Notes under the pieces: generated by a model
Database searches by the model: none
What the model was told of the DNA's origin: nothing
Seen by the model: only the letters and a program-made list of their open reading frames with translations
Assembly (NCBI GenBank): GCA_050250875.1
Contig: JBFWNV010000001.1
Coordinates: 248,001-312,000 of the forward strand
Direction of reading: 5' to 3'
Length of the DNA: 64,000 bases
From: CAWAYR01 sp050250875
GTDB taxonomy: Bacteria > Acidobacteriota > Vicinamibacteria > Vicinamibacterales > UBA2999
Shown here: positions 27,175-36,600 of the stretch, piece by piece
How positions within the stretch are numbered: position 1 is the first letter of the stretch
How the letters are laid out: the number at the start of each line of letters is the position of its first letter
Position numbers and translations under genes: made by a program

Positions 27175-28281
27175 ATGGCCGCCGGCCCGCCGCTAGCTGC
27201 CCTCGACGCCGCCTCGCTCGCCATTCCCTTCACGACGCGCTTTGCGCATGCGTCGGCGGCCCGCGACGAGACCGCCGCCATCGTCGTGACGGTGCGCGGC
27301 GCCGACGGGGTCGTCGGCGTCGGCGAGGGGTGTCCGCGCCCGTACGTCACCGGCGAAACGGTGGACTCGGCGCTGGCCTTCGTCGCCGCGCACCGCTCGT
27401 CGCTCCTCGCCGTCACCAGCCTCGGCGCGCTCCGCGCCTGGATGGCCGCCCACGCCGAAGCGATCGATCGCCACCCGGCCGCCTTCTGCGCGGTCGAACT
27501 GGCCCTGCTCGACCTCATCGGACGCACCGCCGGACGGCCGCTCGAGACGCTGCTCGACCTGCCGCTGCTCTCAGGCGTCTTCCAGTACTCGGCCGTCCTC
27601 GGCGACATGGCGCCGGAGGCCTTCGGCCGGCTCGCCGCCCGCTACGACTCGATGGGGTTCCGCGACTTCAAGGTGAAGCTGTCGGGCGACCTCACCCGCG
27701 ATCGCGCCAGGCTCGCCACGCTGCCGCCGATCGACGCGTCACGCCGCCTGCGCGTCGACGCCAACAACCTGTGGCCCGACGTCGAGACCGCGGTCCGTTA
27801 CCTGCGCGCCCTCGATGCCCCGCTCTTCGCCGTCGAGGAGCCGCTCGCGCCGGCCGGCCGCCTCGACGAGCTCGCCGAACTGGCCGACGCGCTGGCGCTG
27901 CCGGTCGTCGTCGACGAGAGCGTGGCCACGGTGGCCGCCGTCGCCGACCTGACCGCGACGGCGGCGCGGTGGCTGATCAACCTCCGCGTCTCGAAGATGG
28001 GCGGCGTCCTGCGCGCGCTCGACGTCGTCGACACGGCCCGCGGCGCCGGGCTGGGCATCATCGTCGGGGCGCAGGTCGGCGAGACCAGCCGGCTGACCCG
28101 CGCCGGCCTCGCCGTGGCGCACGCCGCCGGGGAGCTCCTGGTCGCGCAGGAAGGGGCGTTCGGCACGTTGCTGCTGACCCGCGACGTGTGCGAGCCGCCG
28201 CTGATGTTCGGGGCCGGCGGGCGCCTCGACGTGGCGGCGCATCCGCGGCTGCTGGCCGCTGGTCTGGGCATCGAGCCATAA
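27175..28281 (+). CDS. Enolase-superfamily enzyme (dipeptide epimerase-like)
   Basis: 368 residues. An N-terminal capping domain precedes a barrel with Lys residues in FKVKLSG, metal ligands in VDANNLW, VEEPL and VDES, and the second catalytic Lys in LRVSKMGG. This pattern fits the muconate-lactonising-enzyme subgroup, which includes L-Ala-D/L-Glu epimerases and o-succinylbenzoate synthases; the precise reaction is not decidable from sequence. The neighbouring GH3 ligase suggests a peptide- or acyl-amino-acid-related substrate. Confidence 0.85.
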   Translation: MAAGPPLAALDAASLAIPFTTRFAHASAARDETAAIVVTVRGADGVVGVGEGCPRPYVTGETVDSALAFVAAHRSSLLAVTSLGALRAWMAAHAEAIDRHPAAFCAVELALLDLIGRTAGRPLETLLDLPLLSGVFQYSAVLGDMAPEAFGRLAARYDSMGFRDFKVKLSGDLTRDRARLATLPPIDASRRLRVDANNLWPDVETAVRYLRALDAPLFAVEEPLAPAGRLDELAELADALALPVVVDESVATVAAVADLTATAARWLINLRVSKMGGVLRALDVVDTARGAGLGIIVGAQVGETSRLTRAGLAVAHAAGELLVAQEGAFGTLLLTRDVCEPPLMFGAGGRLDVAAHPRLLAAGLGIEP

Positions 28282-28301
28282 TCGGCGGCGGCCCGTCCGC
28301 C

Positions 28302-30491
28302 GTGTCTTCACGCTCTGTCCGCCGCGATCCCGCCCGATCCGGCCTCGCGACCGCCGTGCCCGCGGCCGCCTCCGGGCCGGCCCTGCCGTGGCGCTGGGCC
28401 GCGGCCGTCTTCGCCGCTGCCCTCGCGCTGCGGCTGGTGCACGTCTGGCAGATGCGGGCGACGCCGTATTTCGCGGTGTTGATGGGCGATGCGCGCGGCT
28501 ACGACCAGTGGGCGGTGCGGCTGGCCGCCGGTGACTGGATCGGCAGCGACGTCTTCTATCAGGCGCCGCTGTATCCCTACTTCCTCGCGGTCGTCTACGC
28601 CGTGTTCGGCCACGACCCGATGGCAGTGCGGCTGGTCCAGGCGGTGATCGGCTCGCTGTCGGCGGTGCTGGTGGCCGTGGCCGGGGTCCGGCTGTTCTCG
28701 GCCCGCGCCGGCATCGCCGCCGGCCTGATCCTCGCCGCCTACGCGCCGGCGATCTTCTTCGACGGGCTGATCCAGAAGTCGGTGCTCGACGTCGCGTTCG
28801 TGTCGGCCGCGGCGGCGCTCGCCGCGAGGCTGCTCACCGGCGGGCACGATCGGCGCGGCCTCTGGCTCGCACTCGGCGCCGCGATCGGCGCCTTGAGCCT
28901 GACCCGCGAGAACGCGTTGGTGCTCGTCGTGGTGCTGGGCGCGTGGGCGTGGTGGGGCGTGCCGCACACACGGCTGCGCCGCGGCGCCGCGGCCGCACTG
29001 TTCGCGGCCGGCGTCGCGCTGGTGCTGGCTCCGGTGGCGCTGCGCAACTACGCGGTGAGCGGCGGACTGTATCTCACGACGTCGCAGTTCGGGTCCAACT
29101 TCTACATCGGCAACAACGCCGCCGCCGACGGCAGCTACGTGCCCCTGCGCTTCGGCCGCGGCTCGCCCGAGTTCGAACGGCGCGACGCCACGGAACTGGC
29201 CGAACGGGCCACCGGCCGCACGCTCACGCCGGCCGAGGTCTCGCGCTACTGGACCGGGCGGGCGGGCGCCTTCATCAGGGCGGAGCCGCTGGCGTGGCTT
29301 CGCCTGCAGGCGCGCAAGGCGGTGCTGCTCGTCAACGCTGCCGAGATGATCGACACCGAGGCCCAGGAATCGCACGCCGAGTGGTCGTGGCCGCTGCGCG
29401 TGCTGGGGCCGATCACGCACTTCGGCGTCCTGGTCCCGCTGGCGGTGCTCGGGCTGTGGTTCACCTGGGCCGATCGGCCTCGCCTGTGGGTGCTCTACGC
29501 CGTCGCCGCCACCTTCGCGCTGACGACGCTGGCCTTCTACGTCTTCGCCCGCTATCGCTTCCCGCTCGTCCCGGTGCTGGTGCTGTTCGCGGCCGCGGCG
29601 ATCGACCAGCTGGCCGCCGGGTGGGCCGGCTGGCCGGCCGGCCGGCGGGCACGAACCATGGCGGTGGCCGCGGCCGCCGCCGCGCTCTGCCTCTGGCCGG
29701 TCACCTCGGCAGCCCGGGCGCGGGCCATCACCGAAACGAACCTCGGCGCGGCGCTGCACGACGACGGCCGCTACGACGAGGCCGCAGGCCACTACCGGCG
29801 CGCGCTGGCGATCGCGCCCGACTACGTGCCGGCCGCCAACAACCTCGGCGTGACGCTGAGGGCGATGGGCCGGGTCGACGAAGCGATCGGCGTCTATCGC
29901 GACGGCCTGCGCCAGCGCGGCGACTATCCCGACCTGCACTTCAACCTGGCCAACGCGCTGCTGGCGGCCGGCCGGCGCGACGAGGCCGCCGAGCACTTCC
30001 GCCGGGCGTCGGCCGGGGAGCCCGATTCGGCCGGCGCCCACAACAACCTCGGCACGGCGCTGGCCGAGCAGGGGCGGCTGGCCGAGGCGGCGGCGGCCTT
30101 CGAACGGGCCCTGGCGGTCGAGCCGACCTCGGCACGCGCGCACCGTAACCTCGGTAACGTCCTGGCCGGTCTCGGCCGCGGCGACGAGGCGCTCGGGCAC
30201 CTGCGCCGCGCCGTCGAACTGGCGCCGGGCGATGCCGAGACGCACTACGACCTCGGCGTGTTCCTGCTCGAGGGCAACCGGCTCGACGAGGCGGTCGCGG
30301 CGCTGACGGCGGCGATCGCCGCCCGGCCCGGCTACGCCGAGGCGCACAACAACCTCGGCATCGCGCTGGGCTCACAAGGCCGGCTCGATCAGGCCATCGC
30401 CCAGTTCGAAGAAGCGCTCCGCCTCCAGCCGGGGCTCGCCGACGCGGCCCGCAACCTCGAGACGGCGCGCCGGGCCCGCCAGGTTCGCTGA
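28302..30491 (+). CDS. PMT/ArnT-type membrane glycosyltransferase with C-terminal TPR array
   Basis: 729 residues from GTG 28302. Residues about 30-450 have eight or more transmembrane helices and an early GDARGYDQWA loop with the Asp typical of GT39/ArnT-type dolichyl- or polyprenyl-phosphate-sugar transferases. Residues about 470-725 form at least seven TPR repeats (for example AAGHYRRALAIAPDYVPAAN and AIAQFEEALRLQPGLADAAR), probably on the periplasmic side. It would move a sugar from a lipid carrier to a protein or lipid. The start follows the previous stop by 20 nt, so it may be in the same operon. Confidence 0.85.
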   Translation: MSSRSVRRDPARSGLATAVPAAASGPALPWRWAAAVFAAALALRLVHVWQMRATPYFAVLMGDARGYDQWAVRLAAGDWIGSDVFYQAPLYPYFLAVVYAVFGHDPMAVRLVQAVIGSLSAVLVAVAGVRLFSARAGIAAGLILAAYAPAIFFDGLIQKSVLDVAFVSAAAALAARLLTGGHDRRGLWLALGAAIGALSLTRENALVLVVVLGAWAWWGVPHTRLRRGAAAALFAAGVALVLAPVALRNYAVSGGLYLTTSQFGSNFYIGNNAAADGSYVPLRFGRGSPEFERRDATELAERATGRTLTPAEVSRYWTGRAGAFIRAEPLAWLRLQARKAVLLVNAAEMIDTEAQESHAEWSWPLRVLGPITHFGVLVPLAVLGLWFTWADRPRLWVLYAVAATFALTTLAFYVFARYRFPLVPVLVLFAAAAIDQLAAGWAGWPAGRRARTMAVAAAAAALCLWPVTSAARARAITETNLGAALHDDGRYDEAAGHYRRALAIAPDYVPAANNLGVTLRAMGRVDEAIGVYRDGLRQRGDYPDLHFNLANALLAAGRRDEAAEHFRRASAGEPDSAGAHNNLGTALAEQGRLAEAAAAFERALAVEPTSARAHRNLGNVLAGLGRGDEALGHLRRAVELAPGDAETHYDLGVFLLEGNRLDEAVAALTAAIAARPGYAEAHNNLGIALGSQGRLDQAIAQFEEALRLQPGLADAARNLETARRARQVR

Positions 30492-30556
30492 GCCGGCGGC
30501 CGGCCGACCTTGCGTCGCCGTCGTCGATCTGACAGGCTCGGTTCGAGGGGGTGGTC

Positions 30557-31378
30557 ATGAGCCAGCTCGACGACCTTCCGCTCGACCCTGCGCGCGACGG
30601 CGCCGGGCCGGCGACGACGTTCGAGACCCCACGGCCGTCGTGGGCACCGCTGGCGCTGATCGCGGTGGCGATCGCCGTGCTCGGCGCTCTGGGGTGGTAC
30701 GTGTGGCAGCGCAGCCGCCCAACGCCGCAGACGGCGACGGCGAGCGCCGCCCCCGCGGCCGAGGCGCCGGCCGCGGCCGCACCGGCGGTGGTGCTGCCGC
30801 CGCTCGAGCAGATGGATCCGTTCCTGCGCACGCTGCTGTCGGGGCTCAGCGCGCATCCGCAGCTGCTCGCCTGGCTGGCGACCGACGACCTGCTCGGCAG
30901 CCTCGCCACGGCCATCGACCGGCTGGCCCAGGGACAGTCGCCGGCGCGCGATCTCGCGCCGCTCCGCCCGGCGGCGGGCTTCGCGGTGGCGACGCGGCGC
31001 GGGGCCACGGTCGTCGACGCGCGCAGCTTCGCGCGTTACGACGGCCTCGCCGCCGCGGTGGCCAGCGTCGATCCGGCCCGGCTCGCCGAGGCGTTCCGGA
31101 CGATCGAGCCGCGCCTCTCCGAGGCGTGGGCGCGGCAGGGCCATTCGGGCAGCGTGCGCGACGCCGTCCAGCGGGCCGCGGCCGTCGTCGCCTCGACGCC
31201 CGACGCGCCCGACGAGATCGCGGTGGTTCAGCGGGTGTCGGGCTACGGCTACGCGAACCCCGGACTCGAATCGCTGCCGCCGGCGCAGAAGCACGTGCTG
31301 CGGATGGGCCCGGCGAATGCCGCCCGGGTGCGGCAGGCCGCCAGCGCCTTCGCCGCCGCCCTGGCCGCCGGTCGCTGA
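30557..31378 (+). CDS. DUF3014 single-pass membrane protein
   Basis: 273 residues from ATG 30557, chosen because GAGGGGG lies just upstream. One transmembrane helix (about 35-52) is followed by an Ala/Pro-rich linker and the DUF3014 domain (MDPFLRTLLSGLSAHPQLLAW at the start, LRPAAGFAVATR later). Function is unknown; the domain should be periplasmic. Confidence 0.85.
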   Translation: MSQLDDLPLDPARDGAGPATTFETPRPSWAPLALIAVAIAVLGALGWYVWQRSRPTPQTATASAAPAAEAPAAAAPAVVLPPLEQMDPFLRTLLSGLSAHPQLLAWLATDDLLGSLATAIDRLAQGQSPARDLAPLRPAAGFAVATRRGATVVDARSFARYDGLAAAVASVDPARLAEAFRTIEPRLSEAWARQGHSGSVRDAVQRAAAVVASTPDAPDEIAVVQRVSGYGYANPGLESLPPAQKHVLRMGPANAARVRQAASAFAAALAAGR

Positions 31379-31459
31379 GTCGGCCCCCGCGGCCGGACGC
31401 TCCCGGTCGCCCAGGGGTTGCCTCGCCGGCTTCCGGCGCGACACAATTGGCCTCGCCCC

Positions 31460-31894
31460 ATGGAGAACGCCTGCCCGGTCGATCGCCAGCCCGTGTCGTG
31501 GGTCCGTGACCCGCGGCGCTGGGCCTTCGCCGGTGTCGGCGTCGCCTCGGCCGGCATGGGCTGGCTCGGCGTGTTCGTCCCCGGTCTGCCGACGACGATC
31601 TTCCTGATCATCGCCTCCTACTGCTTCGCCCGCAGCTGCCCATGGCTCGAGGACCGGCTGCTGCGCATCCCGCTGTTCGCCCCGTACATGAAGGTGCTCG
31701 ACGAAGGGCGCGGGATGTCGAGGAAGGCGGCGACGAGCGCGCTGGTCTCGATGTGGTCGTGCGTCGCCGTGAGCCTGGCGATTCTCCACGTCGCCGGCCG
31801 CCTGGCGCCGTGGGCGGCCGCGCTCATCGTGTTCCTGGCGCTCGTCGGCACTACCTCGATCCTGCTCTTCGCCCGCAAGCCCCGCACCGCCTGA
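31460..31894 (+). CDS. DUF454 (YbaN-like) inner-membrane protein
   Basis: 144 residues, three to four helices. The motif GVFVPGLPTTIFLIIASYCF followed by ARSCP, and LEDRLLRIP, are diagnostic of DUF454. Function unknown. CACAAT lies 12 nt before ATG 31460, and no Shine-Dalgarno is seen. Confidence 0.88.
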   Translation: MENACPVDRQPVSWVRDPRRWAFAGVGVASAGMGWLGVFVPGLPTTIFLIIASYCFARSCPWLEDRLLRIPLFAPYMKVLDEGRGMSRKAATSALVSMWSCVAVSLAILHVAGRLAPWAAALIVFLALVGTTSILLFARKPRTA

Positions 31895-31924
31895 ACCGCG
31901 CCTCGCGTCACGCGCCGAAGGCGG

Positions 31925-31930
31925 TATAGT
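31925..31930 (+). promoter_or_regulatory. -10-like hexamer TATAGT, 6 nt before GTG
   Basis: TATAGT-N6-GTG ahead of the exported racemase; probable leaderless transcript. Confidence 0.5.
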
Positions 31931-31936
31931 CCCGCC

Positions 31937-33130
31937 GTGCGCCTCACGCGTCGCCACCTGCTGACCTCGGCTGCGGCCGGCCTCGCCGTGCGTCCGCTCG
32001 CCGCCGGCCAGGCGCCCGCCGCGGCGGCACCGTCGGGCTTCGATCCGTGGATCGAGGTGCACGCCGCGCATCTGCAGCACAACCTCGGCGAGGTGGCGCG
32101 CGCGGCGGCCGGCCAGCCGATCCTGGCCGTGATCAAGAACAACGGCTACGGCCTGGGCGTGACCACCGTGGCACGCCAGCTCGAAGCCGCGCCGGCGGTC
32201 GCCGGCTTCGCCGTCGTCAAACGCCAGGAAGCCGAAGCCGTCCGCGATGCCGGCGTGACCAAGCCGGTGCTGCTGATGGGCCCGGTGGCGGCCGACGAAC
32301 TCGCCGATCTGCAGCGCCGCGACATCATGCCGATGGTCTACACGCCGATGGGCGCGGCGCTGGAGCGCGCCGCCGCGTCGAGCGGCCGGCCGGTGCGGAT
32401 CCACGTCTGCGTCGACACCGGCATCGGACGGGTCGGCGTGCCGCATGCGCAGGCCGAGGCGCTCATCCGCGATCTCGCCAGCCGGCGCGGCGTCGCGATC
32501 GCCGGCGTGATGATGACCTTCACGGAAGACCTGGAGTTCGATCGCGAGCAGTTGCGCCGCTTCGAGGCGCTGACCGGACGGCTGCGCAGTGCCGGCGTGG
32601 CGATCGGGCGCCGGCACGCCGCCTCGACCTATACCCTGTTCCAGCATCCCGACGCCACGCTCGACATGGTGCGGCCGGGCATGGCGCTGTGGGGCATCTA
32701 TCCCGAGCCGGCGTTCCGCACGCAGGGCCGGCTCGATCTGCGCCCGGCGCTCGCGCTGCGGTCGCGCGTCGCCTACGTGAAGAAGCTCGCGGCGGGCACC
32801 AGCGCCGGCTACAGCCGCGCCTTCATGGCGACCGGGGACACCTGGGTGGCCACGGTGCCGGTGGGCCACGCCGACGGCTGGCCGCGGATTGCGGCGAAGG
32901 GCGCCAGCGTGCGGATTCGCGGCCGCCACTTTCCCGTCGTGGCCTCGGTGTCGGCATCGCACACGATCGTCGACCTCGGCCCCGACACCGACGTGCAGGC
33001 CGGCGACGTCGCCACCTGCTTCGACTGGGAACCCGGGTCGCGGCCCGAGGACGTCGCCGCCGCGTGCGGTGCCTCGGTCTACGACCTGACGATGCACCTC
33101 GGCGGCCATCTGCCGCGCCGCCTGATCTGA
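31937..33130 (+). CDS. Tat-exported alanine racemase-family protein
   Basis: 397 residues from GTG 31937. The N-terminus LTRRHLLTSAAAG is a twin-arginine signal. The fold-type III PLP barrel has K67 in AVIKNNGYGLG, where alanine racemases have KANAYGHG, and the second catalytic Tyr lies in AGYSRAF; GHADGWPR is the usual C-terminal-domain entry motif. The two changes around the Lys and the export signal suggest a periplasmic, possibly broad-specificity amino-acid racemase rather than the cytosolic cell-wall enzyme. RidA follows 15 nt later. Confidence 0.88.
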   Translation: MRLTRRHLLTSAAAGLAVRPLAAGQAPAAAAPSGFDPWIEVHAAHLQHNLGEVARAAAGQPILAVIKNNGYGLGVTTVARQLEAAPAVAGFAVVKRQEAEAVRDAGVTKPVLLMGPVAADELADLQRRDIMPMVYTPMGAALERAAASSGRPVRIHVCVDTGIGRVGVPHAQAEALIRDLASRRGVAIAGVMMTFTEDLEFDREQLRRFEALTGRLRSAGVAIGRRHAASTYTLFQHPDATLDMVRPGMALWGIYPEPAFRTQGRLDLRPALALRSRVAYVKKLAAGTSAGYSRAFMATGDTWVATVPVGHADGWPRIAAKGASVRIRGRHFPVVASVSASHTIVDLGPDTDVQAGDVATCFDWEPGSRPEDVAAACGASVYDLTMHLGGHLPRRLI

Positions 33131-33145
33131 CCCCGTGGAGGCGAC

Positions 33146-33637
33146 ATGACGCGTTCGACGATCGGAATCGTGGTGGGAACGGCGGTGGTGAGTGCGGCGC
33201 TGACCGGCGCCTGGACCGCCGTCGGCAACGCGCAGGGAGGACGTTCGGTGATTCAGCGCATGAACCCGCCGGGGCTGTCGACGCCGACCGGCTACTCACA
33301 CGTGGTCTCGGCCCGCGGCGGCCGCACCGTCTACATCGCCGGCCAGGTGGCGCTCGACGCGAAGGGACAGCTGGTCGGCGAGGGCGACCTGGCAGCGCAG
33401 ACGCGTCAGGTGTTCGCCAACCTCGACACGGCGCTCAAGGCCGCCGGCGCGTCGTTCAACGACGTCGTCAAGACCAACTACTACATGCGCGACGCCGGCC
33501 AGGTGCAGGTGATCCGCGACGTGCGCGCGAAGTACTTCACCAGGGAGTTGCCGGCCAGCACCCTCGTCGAAGTGCCGCGGCTGGCCAACCCCGGCTTCCT
33601 CATCGAGATCGAGGTCATCGCCGTCGTCGCCGAGTAG
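33146..33637 (+). CDS. ridA: RidA-family protein with N-terminal signal anchor
   Basis: 163 residues with ATG 33146 and GGAGG upstream. An N-terminal hydrophobic segment (GIVVGTAVVSAALTGAW) sends the about 125-residue RidA domain outside the cytoplasm. Family features are present: VYIAGQVALDAKG, QTRQVFANLDTALKAAG, and the LVEVPRLANPGFLIEIEVIA C-terminus, where R of PR/RL contacts the enamine. RidA deaminates 2-aminoacrylate and related enamines leaked by PLP enzymes. Its placement after an exported PLP racemase fits a periplasmic enamine-clearing pair. The 3' end overlaps the opposite P-ATPase gene by 23 nt. Confidence 0.88.
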   Translation: MTRSTIGIVVGTAVVSAALTGAWTAVGNAQGGRSVIQRMNPPGLSTPTGYSHVVSARGGRTVYIAGQVALDAKGQLVGEGDLAAQTRQVFANLDTALKAAGASFNDVVKTNYYMRDAGQVQVIRDVRAKYFTRELPASTLVEVPRLANPGFLIEIEVIAVVAE

Positions 33638-36600
33638 ACCGGACGCCGGCGGACGTGCGGCGGTAGAACCACGCCTTCAGCGCTTCGGTCGCCAGCACGT
33701 AGGCCATCGTGATGCCGACGACGGCGCCGAGGAGGGGCGCCGGCAGCGGCACGAACCCGAGCGTCGCGATGCCTGGCAGATAAGGCATCGCCAGCGCCAG
33801 GGCAATCATCGCCAGGGTGGACCCGAGCAGCAGCCGGCCGGGGCGGCTGCGGAAGAACGGCCGCTCGGTGCGCACCACGAGCGCGACGACCAGCTCGGTC
33901 AGCAGCGACTCGACGAACCAGCCGGTGCGGAACACCTCGGGGGCCGCCGCGAACCCCCACAACAGCACGCCGAAGGTCGCGAAGTCGAAGACCGAGCTGA
34001 GCACGCCGAACTCGATCATGTAGCGGCCGATGAAGGCGATGTCCCAGCGGCGCGGCCGGGCGACCAGTTCGGGGTCGACACGGTCGTCGGCCAGCCCGAT
34101 GGCCGGCACATCCGACAGGAAGTTGTTGATCAGGATCTGCCCGGCGGTCAGCGGCAGGAACGGCACGAACAGCGAGACCCCGGCCATGCTGGCCATGTTG
34201 CCCAGGTTGGCGCTGGTCGTCGTCAGGATGTACTTCATCGTGTTCGCGAAGGTCCGGCGCCCCTCCTCGATGCCGCGCCGGATCACGTCGAGGCCGCGCT
34301 CGAGCAGGACGAAGTCGGCGGCCTCGCGGGCGACGTCCACGGCTTCGGCCACCGACAGGCTGGTGTCGGCCGCGTGCATCGCCGGCGCGTCGTTGACGCC
34401 GTCGCCGAGGAAGCCCACCACGTGGCCGCCGCGCTTGAGCGCCAGGATGATGCGCTCCTTCTGATTGGGATCGACCTCGGCGAACAGATCCGTCTGCCCG
34501 GCGGCGCGCCACAACGCCTCGCCGTGCAGCTGGTCGAGCAGGCGGCCGGTGAGCACGTGGTCGGCCCGCAGCCCGACGACCGCCGCCAGATGCTGGGCGA
34601 CCAGCCGGCTGTCGCCGGTGACCAGCTTCACCGAGACGCCCAGCGCGCCGAGGCCGGCCAGGGCCTCGCTCACCCCGGCCTTCGGCTGGTCGGAGAAGGT
34701 CAGGAAGCCGACGAAGTGCAGGTCGTGTTCGTCGTCACGGGTGTAGGCCGGGCGTTCCTCGATCGCCCGCCTCGCGACCGCGAGCACCCGGATGCCTCGG
34801 CCGGTGTAGGCCTCGAAGCGCCGCTCCAGTCCGGCGCGGGCAGCCGCATCGAGGAGCGTCCCGTCGGCCGAGTGCGAGCAGACGTCGAGCACCTGAGGGA
34901 ACGCGCCTTTGGTGACCAGCTGCGCGCCCTCGCGCGTGCCGACGACGACGGTCACCCGTTTGCGGACGAAGTCGAAGGGAATCTCGCCGAGCTTGCGCAC
35001 CGCGGCAAGGTCCGGCGCGTGTGCGGCGACGATCGCCTCGTCGAGCGGGCTGGTGATGCCGGTTTCGAGCGCCGCGTTCCAGGCGCCGAGTTCCCGCACC
35101 GCCGGCGACGGGCGGCCGGCGGCGTCGTAGGCGCCGTCCATCGTGACGCGGCCCTCGGTCAGCGTGCCGGTCTTGTCGGTGCACAGCACGTCCATGCTGC
35201 CCAGGTTCTCGATGGCGTCGAGCTGCCGGACCAGCACCCCCCGCGTCGCCATCTGCCGAGCCCCGCGCGACAGGTTGACGCTCAGGATCGCCGGCAGCAG
35301 CTCGGGACTGAGGCCGACGGCGAGCGCCACGGCGAAGAGCAGCGTCTCGGCCGGCGGGCGGCCGCGGAACATGTGGGCCGCGAAGACCAGCAGCACCATC
35401 AGCAGCATGGCGCTGGAGAGCAGGTAGCCGAAGTGGCGGATGCCCCGCGCGAACTCGGTCTCGGGCGCCGGGATCTGCAGATCGCGGGCGACGGCCCCGA
35501 ACTCGGTGGCCGAGCCGGTGGCGTACACCAGGCAGCGCGCGGTGCCGCTGCGGACGTTGGTGCCCTGGAAGACGCAGTTGGTACGCTCACGAACGGGCGT
35601 GGCCGCGTCAACCGCGCCCGGCTGCTTCTGCACCGGGAAGCTCTCGCCGGTGAGCGCCGCCTCGCTCACGAAGAAGTCGGCGGCGGTGAGGACGACGGCG
35701 TCGGCGGGCACGAGGCTGCCCGCCTCGAGCAGCACCACGTCGCCGGGCACGAGCATCTCGGACGGGCCGGCCGCGGCATGCCCATCGCGCACCACGGTGA
35801 CCGACGCGCGCAGCCGGGCGCGCAGCGCCGCCGCGGCCGCCGCGGCGCGGAATTCGCGCGCGAACCCGATGCCGACGGAAACGAGCACGATGGTCAGGAC
35901 AATCGCCGCATCGAGCCACTCGCCGGTCGCCGCCGAGACGACCGCGGCGAACACCAGCAGGAGCAGGAGCGGACTGCGCACCTGCCGCAGCAGCACCGGC
36001 CAGGCGGACGACGCGTCCGGCTGGCGCTGGGCGTTGGGACCGACGACGCGCCGGCGCCGGTCCGCTTCTGCCGTCGACAGTCCGCCCGGACCCGAGTCGA
36101 GGCGGCGATGGAGCGCGTCGGTCTCCATCGCCCAGAACGGCGGCGCCGGCGCCGATGGCAACGCCTGACGCCCGCCCAATGCCCGCCGCGAGCACACGTA
36201 CCCCGGGACGAGGGGCACCCAGAAGCTCAGCCCGCGATAGGCCAGGGTGGCCGAGAGGGCCACGGCGAGATCGACGCCGACGGCCCGCAGCATCACCACC
36301 GCGCTGCCCTCGAAGGTTCCCAGGCCGCCGGGGACGATCCCCAGCGTGCGGACGAGGCTCGCGATCATGAAGGCGGCGAAGACGTCACTCGGTGAGACCG
36401 TCGTGCCGGCGGCGACGATCAGCGTCCAGATCGTGGCGCCGTCGAGCGCGACGATCGCGGCCTGAAGGGCGGTCCCGCCGGCGATGACGCGCGGGTCGTG
36501 GACGAGCGCGGCGTCGGCGCCCGCCATGGCGTCGGCGGCGCGCCGCAGCAGCGGCCGGCGCCACAGGCCGCGCGGCTCGCCCCGCCGGCGCCCGGCGAGC

